Source: a virus. From it: 37,951 nt of DNA. Positions 17,848 through 26,500 of this stretch are shown here, one piece after another. The notes beneath the pieces were generated by a model. That model made no database searches and was not told where the DNA came from. It saw nothing but the letters and a program-made list of their open reading frames with translations. Location of the stretch: IMG/VR virus record IMGVR_UViG_3300017751_000068, positions 1 through 37,951 of that record; one strand, written 5' to 3'. Every line of letters begins with the position of its first letter. Within the stretch, counting starts at the first letter, position 1. The position numbers and the translations under genes are program-made.

Positions 17848-18258
17848 ATGGAATTTAACATAAGGCCATTAAACGATACTGACTATGAAGAAGTTCTCGT
17901 AGGTTGGTGGAAAGATTGGAAGTGGACAGCTCCAGTTCCTGCATTTTTACCTGATGACGGTAAAGGTGGTATAATGGTTTTAGATAATGACATGCCTGTT
18001 TGTGCAGGATTTATATATATGACTAATTCAAAAGTAGCTTGGGTAGACTGGATTATATCTAATAAAGATTATAAGAAAAAACCACAGCGCCAAGAGGCTT
18101 TGACGTTACTCATTAAGACATTAACAAAAATCTGTAAGGATAGCGGTAAGAAATTCAGCTATGCGCTCTTAAAAAATAAAAGTTTAATTAAAACATATGA
18201 GAACTTGGGATACACCGCAGCAGATAATTACTCACAAGAAATGATAAAACTATTATAA
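17848..18258 (+). CDS. GNAT-like acetyltransferase
   Basis: A 136-aa protein with the layout of a small GNAT domain: N-terminal strand-helix (FNIRPLNDTDYEEVLVGWW), a central GGIMVLDNDMPVCAGFIYM strand pair, then AWVDWIISNKDYKKKPQRQEA, which occupies the place of the acetyl-CoA binding motif A, and a C-terminal NKSLIKTYENLGY segment typical of motif B (N…Y…GF). The classic Q/RxxGxG/A loop is not conserved, so cofactor binding is uncertain. GNAT-like genes are regularly found among tail and internal virion genes of podoviruses. The substrate is unknown. It ends one base before the next gene. Confidence 0.7.
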   Translation: MEFNIRPLNDTDYEEVLVGWWKDWKWTAPVPAFLPDDGKGGIMVLDNDMPVCAGFIYMTNSKVAWVDWIISNKDYKKKPQRQEALTLLIKTLTKICKDSGKKFSYALLKNKSLIKTYENLGYTAADNYSQEMIKLL

Positions 18259-18259
18259 T

Positions 18260-18922
18260 ATGGCAGCAATTACTAGTGCAGTTATAGGCGCAGGGGGTGT
18301 AGCAATGAATTTTCTTCAAGCCTCAAAACAAAATAAACTACAACAAGAAGCCGAAGCGGATGCTGAAAAAGCAATGGCTGCGGCACGGGCACAGTTAGAA
18401 CAAAACTTTTATGAAGGTTTAGATATTAATCTTAAATCATTTGAGCAAGAGCGTGACGCTTTAGCTGGCGTAGGTCAACAGCTGGTACAAGCAGGTCAAG
18501 AGGCCGGAAGAGGCGCTGCAGCTACAGCTGGAAGAGTTATGCTTGGAATGCAGCAAGGCGAACAAGATATTACTAATAGACAGATTGATAGCTTAGAGAA
18601 GTTAGAACGTACAGTAGCAGGCGAAGAGTCTAGATTATCTACAATGAAAGCTACTTTGGATTTGCAAGAAGCTGAAGGCGCTCAACAAGCGGCTGCAGAT
18701 GCAGCTAAAAATCAAGCATCGGCCATAACGGCAGGCGTTCAAGGCTTAGGGGACATTACTACGGGGTTACAAAGCGCTCAAGAATTATATGGAAAAGATA
18801 AAGAAACTAGAGTAGCTAATCGAAAAGCGAGACAGGCTGACGATAAAGGGATGTTTCAAAAAGATGGATTTTTTGGAAAAATATTTCAAGGAGTTACAGG
18901 TTTAATACGCGGAGGTAATTAA
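18260..18922 (+). CDS. Internal virion protein-like (T7 gp14-like position)
   Basis: A 220-aa protein with a short hydrophobic Ala/Gly/Val start (AAITSAVIGAGGVAMNFL, residues 2-19), then long Ala/Gln/Glu-rich helix and coiled coil to about residue 165, and an amphipathic Phe/Gly/Ile C-terminus (DGFFGKIFQGVTGLIRGG). In T7-type phages small proteins of this build (gp14) leave the capsid and enter the host envelope to form part of the DNA ejection channel. Position directly before two large internal-protein candidates supports that. Function is inferred from composition and gene order. Confidence 0.65.
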   Translation: MAAITSAVIGAGGVAMNFLQASKQNKLQQEAEADAEKAMAAARAQLEQNFYEGLDINLKSFEQERDALAGVGQQLVQAGQEAGRGAAATAGRVMLGMQQGEQDITNRQIDSLEKLERTVAGEESRLSTMKATLDLQEAEGAQQAAADAAKNQASAITAGVQGLGDITTGLQSAQELYGKDKETRVANRKARQADDKGMFQKDGFFGKIFQGVTGLIRGGN

Positions 18923-18932
18923 AAAATAAATA

Positions 18933-20549
18933 ATGGCAACGTACTATAAGTATAAATCTAGAGAAGGTAAAGACATAGTTGATTGGAGAGCAATCACCAA
19001 AGGCATTACTGACGATATAACTAGAATAGAAGGGGAGCGCGAACAGCAAAGGGTAGATATTGATAATGCAGTTCTTACTAATTTAGAGGACATAGCAAAT
19101 AAACCTCAAGGAGCTTACTCAAAAGAAAATGATCGTATCTCTAGTTATGCAGAGCAAGCTTCAGCTATTGCTTTAGCTAATCAAAAACTATTAAAGTCTG
19201 GTGCTATATCTTTAAAAGAATATAACTCAAGAACAAATACAGGACTTTCATCTACTAAAAAACTATTTACTTTATCTAAACAGTATCAAGATAACTATGA
19301 GGCAGGGATGAAAAGACTTCAATCTATAGATGGCAAACCCCCAGTTGGCAGTGAGATTGAAGCTATGCTTATGGGATCCGTTGAAAGGTTTGGACCCCCA
19401 GGATCTACTGATTATTATATTGATCCCATAACTGGAGAAGCTTTTTTAGCAAGTACTATAGAAGATGGTGATCCTAATACTTATGAGAATACTAAAAAAA
19501 TAGATGGCGTAAACAAGTCTTTAATGAGCGTTGGTACTGCGGAAGGAATTATAAACAGACAAGTAGACCGGTATCAGTCAGATGTTCAGGCCACTCGACT
19601 TGCGGAATCTTTAGGAACAAGAATAGAGGTATTGCAAGCTACTGATCCCAATATTAAAACTAAGGAAGATGCGTTTGCTAGAATGTTTGAAACAAAAGAC
19701 GGGGAGACTGTATTAAGCGAATTTGGAGAAGCTGTAAATAAAAGCATTGAAGCCTCTATGGTGACAGATATGTCTAAAGCTAGTATGCTTATAGATACAA
19801 TGGGCGCTGATGGATATTACATGTATACTAAAAATGATGACGGCACCTTTACTGACTTAAGGACTAATACTAGAATGGATTCTATTCCAGATGAAAATCT
19901 AGGTATAGAAATGTTTGTAGACAATAGCGGGGCTTATCAGCCTAGGCTAACTGTAGATCAAGAAAAGGCAGCTATAGATGGTGTGCGTGATATGATCAGA
20001 ACTAAGCTGGATATTAAAGAGACTGCTGGGAAAGCTCCAATGAGTGAATATGAAAAGGAGCAAATAAGATTAGGGGACGCAAGAATTAAGCTAGGCTACG
20101 CACAGCTAGGCGAAAAAGAAGAAGAGTCAAGAGATATTATAGGACAAATTATTCAACAAGCTGACAAAGATTTTTCTAATATAATTACTGAGGATATAAA
20201 AGACGCAGAAGGAAATGTTAGGGTCAATCAAATAGAACAGTTAGTTCAGAAAAAACTCGAACCTCTGCTTAGCAAATACAATGCTGAAGTAGAACAAGCT
20301 AACATAGCTGATCCTACTGAAATAAATATAGTTATAGGTGATAAAAAACTTAATATAGATTTATATGATCTTGTAAATAAGAAATTCATGTCTAATGAAA
20401 ATTTGAAAAAATTAATTAAAGATTTTGTTATACTGAATAGTTCTAATGAAAGCCTTATAAAAACATTTAAACTTTTACCAGCCAACACTACTCAGCAAAC
20501 AGATCCCGGAGGTGGAGCTGGTAAGTTTAACCAAGGTCAAAATAACTAA
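18933..20549 (+). CDS. Putative internal virion / ejection protein
   Basis: A 538-aa hydrophilic protein, mostly helical, with coiled-coil tendency in residues 20-120 and 360-430, a central more ordered part (PPGSTDYYIDPITGEAFLAS, about 150-170) and a Gly/Gln-rich tail. There is no signal sequence, membrane helix or enzyme motif. It fits the place of T7 gp15 between a gp14-like gene and a giant gp16-like gene and ends 2 bp before the latter. A GGAGG upstream of its start encodes the end of the previous protein and is too far (about 20 bp) to act as a ribosome site. Confidence 0.62.
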   Translation: MATYYKYKSREGKDIVDWRAITKGITDDITRIEGEREQQRVDIDNAVLTNLEDIANKPQGAYSKENDRISSYAEQASAIALANQKLLKSGAISLKEYNSRTNTGLSSTKKLFTLSKQYQDNYEAGMKRLQSIDGKPPVGSEIEAMLMGSVERFGPPGSTDYYIDPITGEAFLASTIEDGDPNTYENTKKIDGVNKSLMSVGTAEGIINRQVDRYQSDVQATRLAESLGTRIEVLQATDPNIKTKEDAFARMFETKDGETVLSEFGEAVNKSIEASMVTDMSKASMLIDTMGADGYYMYTKNDDGTFTDLRTNTRMDSIPDENLGIEMFVDNSGAYQPRLTVDQEKAAIDGVRDMIRTKLDIKETAGKAPMSEYEKEQIRLGDARIKLGYAQLGEKEEESRDIIGQIIQQADKDFSNIITEDIKDAEGNVRVNQIEQLVQKKLEPLLSKYNAEVEQANIADPTEINIVIGDKKLNIDLYDLVNKKFMSNENLKKLIKDFVILNSSNESLIKTFKLLPANTTQQTDPGGGAGKFNQGQNN

Positions 20550-20551
20550 TA

Positions 20552-23500
20552 ATGAACGAGGAAGCATTACAGTACGCGTATGATTTATTTAAGGCTGATG
20601 GTTATAGCGACAGCATAGATGATTTTAAAAATCTTTTAAGCACGAACACTGAGGCTTTAGATTACAGTTATAAGTTGTTTAGAGACGATGGTTATAATGA
20701 CTCACCTAATGACTTTAAAAGTTTATTAGGAATACAGGACCCGTTAAAAAAAAAAGAAATTTCTGGGGAATCAGAATTGGTGGATGGTTCTTTGGTCTCG
20801 CAAGACTTGTTCGACACAACCGAAGAGTTTGATGCGCGTCTAAATCTTATAGACGGATCTTTTACAGACAAATCAGAAGAGTTTGTAGTTCCTGAATTAC
20901 AAGAAAATTTTAAGCAGTATGGATTTGATTTTGAGGAGAACGCTCCTGGAATGGATTCGGTTAAAATTCTAGCCCCTAAAGACGAGCAAGGCAATAGAGA
21001 AGAGCTTGAGTTACCATTAAAACAACGAAAGGTAACTACAGGTGGTTTTGGAACTAATGTTTATTCTCCTGAAGTTCAACAAGAACTCAATAAACAAAAC
21101 GCTAAAAAGCTTCAAGACTTTTTAAAAAAGAATAAAATTAAAACTGAAGGCAACTGGATAAAAGATGCAGAAAAAGGTTGGGTCAAAGAACAAAAAAATA
21201 TACTTACTGAAAAAGAAGTAGAACAGAGGGTCAAAGAAATTAATGATGTTGAAGAACAATTCAATGATTCTAAAATTAAATTTTTAGAAAATAAACTTTT
21301 ATTTGACAGCTCTCCTGAATTACAAACACCTGAAAACAAAGTAAAATTACAAGAGGCTTTTATAAGTTTGGTAGCCCAAGAAAAAGACCTTAATGAACAA
21401 GGCAGGCTTTTAGATGAGCAAGCTGGGAGATACACGGAGATGCGTGCAAAACAAGGAAGCTGGGCCAAAGGTATTTGGAACGGACTGACAGACGGTTTAG
21501 GAGCTATCTCTTCTTCTATAGAAAGAAAAAAGATAGATTACGCAGCTGAAACAGAATCTAGAGCAGGTCTATCTGAAGAGAAATATAAAGAAGAAGTTGT
21601 TCGTCTAGCTAGAAAAAAAGGTTTGATAGACTTAAGGTTAGAAGAAATACTTGATGATGTTACAGCTGAACAGTTGTTGAGCGAGTTTACAGACATCGCA
21701 AGAACTAGTAAGACCACTCGTATGACTCCAGGCGTGGTTGTGGGAGCTCAAGAAATTGAAAGGGATATTACCTTTGCAGAAGAAATTAGATCTGAAATAA
21801 AAGATTTAAAAAAGAAAGGAGAGAAGTTTTTTGAGTCCTATGATAAAGCTGTAAAAGGTCGTAGGCGTAGTAACTTTTCTAAATACGCTAATCAATTTGA
21901 TGAGAGTGAAGGAAGGCTAGAGGCTGCTCGTAAAGGATTTACCTTAGCGATAGGGTCTTCTGATGTAACCCCAGAGTGGAGTGACGCTAAGAAAGAAGGT
22001 TTTTGGGGAGGCGCTATACTAGGCCTTGCTGAATCTATTCCCGCAATGGTAGCAGTACCTATACCTTATCTAGGGTTTGCACAAAGAGCAGCTCAGATGT
22101 ATGCTCTTGTAACTGATAATGTTACCGAAGAGATGGAGAACAACCCAGAGTTTGATAACATAAGTGAAAACGAAAAAGCTATGGTAGTCACACCCATCGG
22201 AATAGCAGTGGGTGTATTAGAATCATATGGTTTCAGAAATTTAATAAATCAAAAAGGATTAATAAATCAATTTGTTTTAAAAGCATTGCGACAAGTTCCG
22301 AAAGGATCAAGTGTTAAAACTTTCAGAGAATTTATTAGGCAAGATGTTGATAGTGCTATCGGAAGGGGTTTACTTACTATAGGTGCTGGTGGAGCTGCAG
22401 AGTTTGAAACAGGTTTTGCTCAGCAGATAGCAGAGTTAAGTGTAAAACAAATCTATAATATTACCAAGGAGAAAGAAATGTTTAACACTCCAGATACGGT
22501 AGGAGAGTACGTAGCAGAAGTTCTAAAGGCTGGGGCTCAAGAGATGATAGGAGGTTTTATCATGTCAGTACCTGGCGCGATAACAAATGCAGCAACTAGT
22601 CCAAACATGGAAGCTGTTTCCTCTGAGATGTATGATATGTTTGAGGAAATGATAGGGGATCCTCAGTACGATGCAATGTTTGAGACTAGGCTAAAACAAA
22701 AAATAAATGCAACTGAGGGTGAGTTTAAAAACTATACTGAAGAAGATGCAGCAAAGGAGCGTCAAACCTATCAAGAGCTACAAGGTATAAATGCAAATCA
22801 AATACCTGATACTTACACAAAAGAACAGAAGCAGCGTGCTTTAATGTTGATATATAACATCAATCAGCTTCAGAAAAAAATAGAAACTACAGATGATGTG
22901 CTTGCTGAACCCCTTAAGGTAGAGCAAGAAAAAATGAAGAAAGAGCTTGAACGAATGGTAAGCTCTACTTATGATGCTCAACAAAAAGATAAAGCTGAAG
23001 TAGAACAAATTATTGTGGATGATCCAAATAAATCTTTTTCTTTTGAATATGACTCGAAAGAAAATGTTCCTGATGCACTTAAAGGGGTAGAGCCTACAGG
23101 TGAGGGAAGTATCGAGATTGATGGTAAAAAGAAAATAAGATTAACTTATAGTGGACAACAATTGTTGGATGCAGGCATTGGTGTTGCTCCAGAATCTACC
23201 TCTGATACAGTTGTTTCTGATGAGGTAACTGACTTCCAGGAGCTTGTTGAAGGTCCTAGCGACACCGAAGTTAGCATAGAGCCAGGAGAGTCAACTAAAG
23301 AAACAGTACAAAGCCTAGAAGGAGAGCCAGTAGAGGTAGAGGTTGAGACTATTAGTGATAATATAACGGTTACTAAAGGAGCTCTAGAAGAATCTTTAGA
23401 AGAGGATAACGACGCTGATACTGTACTAGGCATTAAAAACCTAGCGGTAAAAGCTGTTAAAGCTCTATCTAAAGTGTTTCCAAAAGTTAATATTGTTCTT

Positions 23501-26500
23501 CACGAAAATAGTGAAAACTATCAGAAAATAGCTGGAGACACTAGCAATGGAACTTATGATCCCGCATCTAATACTATACATATAAATTTACCTAAAGCTT
23601 CAAACAGGACAATGGCTCATGAGGTATTCCATGCGGTATTACTTAATGCAGTTAAAACTAATGCAGCTGCTCAGGCTATTACTAAAAGAATGATGCAAGC
23701 CGTTTCAAAAGCTAAAGGATTAACCCCTGAAATAAAAAGACAAATAGAAGATTTTGTTTCTAATTACGACGAAGCGATTCAAGACGAAGAGCGATTGGCG
23801 GTAATAGTAGGATACATTGCTGACAATTTTATGCAGCTTGATGCTCCATCAAAAAGCAGAATTCGTAAATGGGTCGAAAGCATTTTAAGTAAAGCAGGGA
23901 TTTCTTTTAAACAATTTACTTCTGATGACCAAGGTATTATCGACATGCTTAATGTGGTGGCTAAGAAAACAGCAGAGGGTGAGGCTATTACATCAAAAGA
24001 AATAGCTCCATTAACACAATTTAAAGGAGGAAAAAAAGTTGATAATCCTGCCGATGCTTTAAAAACCAGAAGAGAGGGTTCTTTTGAAGTTAGCTATACC
24101 CAGCAAGAGAGTATAGTTGACTATATAAAGCAGGGTCGTGTTACACAGCCAGAAAATGTTTTATTTTTAAACAACATGTTTACGACAATTACATCTCCTG
24201 ATGATATGCTTGCAGGAGAAATAAAATACGATGGTATTGTTATATTTGAAGGAGAGGGTGGAGTCTTTTTTGTAACTAAATTTGGCGATGTTTGGGCGTC
24301 AGGAAAAAAAGGCACTGCAGAAACTATTGCAAATGCATTAAATAAACAATTAAAACAGAATGGTGGTAAAGCATTTCTTACCCTTACTAAAGGCACTGAT
24401 TCTAAATTAGTTAGTAGTGCATCTGGTGTAAACTCTACACTTGCAATACTAAATACTATGTTAGATGAAAATTTAATTAGCCCATCTTTGTTTAGGTCCG
24501 CTGTTTCTACAACAGTTAGAAAAGCTGATGGAGAAATTAATCTTAGACAAAGCGCTAAAGATTTAAAAACAGATATAAAAAAATACTTTACTGATCCATC
24601 AACAAGTACATTTGAAAAAAGAGGATTTATAGTTAAGGATATTGTTGGTGAAATAGCTAAAAATATTCCTAAAGAAAGTCAAGCAGCAATAACTGAATTT
24701 TTAGGAGGCAGACCAGACAGGACCCTTGCCAAAAAAACCACCACCACAGCTCAAGGATTGATAGATTTAATCGCTAATGTAGCCGCTGAACAACTTACAA
24801 AAGGTTTAGATGTTGGTGATGTTTATGCTATTATTGAAATTAATGGAGAAGTAGAAGTAAAAAAAGACTCACACCCAAGTTATCCTTACCATATTGCATT
24901 AAAAGATGGAACTCAACCAATTTTACATTTACCTAAAAATCGAGAAGCCGGAAGTAAAGTATTGGTTCAGAAAGGCAAAGATGGACAATTCAATCTTGAT
25001 TATGCAGTTCGTAATGTTTCTGTAGTAGAGGGGCAATACGATACTGAAGCAGCAGCTGTGGCTGTAGACGAAGGTACAAGGCGTAGGTCAGATAAAAAAT
25101 CTTCAAAGAAAAAAGAAGATACTCCAGAGCCACGAAGAGAAATGTCTCCAGTTAAAAAGCTTGCGGTAAAATACAACATGGATCGGTATAGTAATTATTT
25201 TCCTGGTGATTTATACAACCCTGGAGCTCTTCGCAAAGAAGCGGCTCGTTTAGGCCTTACACTTAAGACCTCTTACTTCAGAGAGGGATATAGAAGGGGG
25301 GAGATATCTGGATACTATTTAAAGAGAGGTAATAAAGTTATAAAACCTATGACTGATCCCGAACCAAGAAGGGAAAAAAACATTACTGAATTGGGTAGAT
25401 CAGTTGAGGATATTGCGGAAATTATTTTGATAGGTAGAGACAATAACGTAAAAGAATCAACCATAAGAGACTACTTAACTAGAGTAAGAAGGTTTGACAA
25501 GAAGGACGTAAACGCTATTTTAAAAAAAGACACCAATACAATTTTACAAATGCCAAAAAGTTTTGGTAACATTGAAGGCGGTCTAGTAAAGGGTCTAAAT
25601 TTATTTGAAAAATTAAAACGATTTAAACTTAACTTGGAAAAAAATAACATCACTGCCGCAGGTAAAGTGGTGTTAAGAGCTCAACAAAAGCTAGAAAAAT
25701 TATTGGCAGAGCAAGAAGGTGTACAACAAGAATTATTTAAGAAGAGTACAACTGTCGTAAAGAATTTAGAAAAAAGAATTAAAACAGCAAAATCAGAGTT
25801 AGCGGCAAAAAAGAAAAAATATAAAGGGCAAAAACTTTATACTTACACGCGTCAGGAGATAATGGACCAGACTATTGAGTACATGCAAACTTTACCTGAG
25901 TATCAAAATGAAGGTGACAAGCGAAGTCTTTCTCTCCAGCAAGCAAAGATGGAAGTTGACCTTAACAAGGCTTTTAAAGATAGGCCTACCGTTAATATGG
26001 CAGAGCGAATGAAAAAAGCTCAAGCCATGATCAATGAAAGAATAAGAAGAGGCACTGACTTAGCTTCCATGCAACGTGCATTGCGTAACTACATACGTAT
26101 GATAATGCCTGACACCTTATATACTAAAGCTGCTGTAACTAAAATGATTAATAAAATTATAGCCGCTAACGAAACTAACATTGATACTATTCGCGATGAG
26201 GTTATTGATGAGGCTAATATATTGATTAATAGAGACCTTCAAGATAAAATTAAAAAACTCTTAAACAGGAAGTTTCAAAAGGTTGAAAGTGATAGAGTAA
26301 AAGCATATATCATAGATCGTATTACTTTAAACACGTTGAATACTATTAAAAAAAGAATAGGAGACATCGATAAGATAACAGATGTAGAAAAGCTTTTAGA
26401 GTTAGGAGGCAAGATTGAGGACGAAATAAATGCTGCCCGTGAAAAAACTTTGCAATCAGAACAAGACAAGTCTAACGACGCAGGCCTTCAAATACTTATG

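Noticed and set aside
18912-18917. GGAGG-like Shine-Dalgarno sequence before the gene at 18933
   Set aside because: It codes for the Gly-Gly of the previous protein's end and is about 16-20 bp from the ATG, too far; no other gene here uses such a site.
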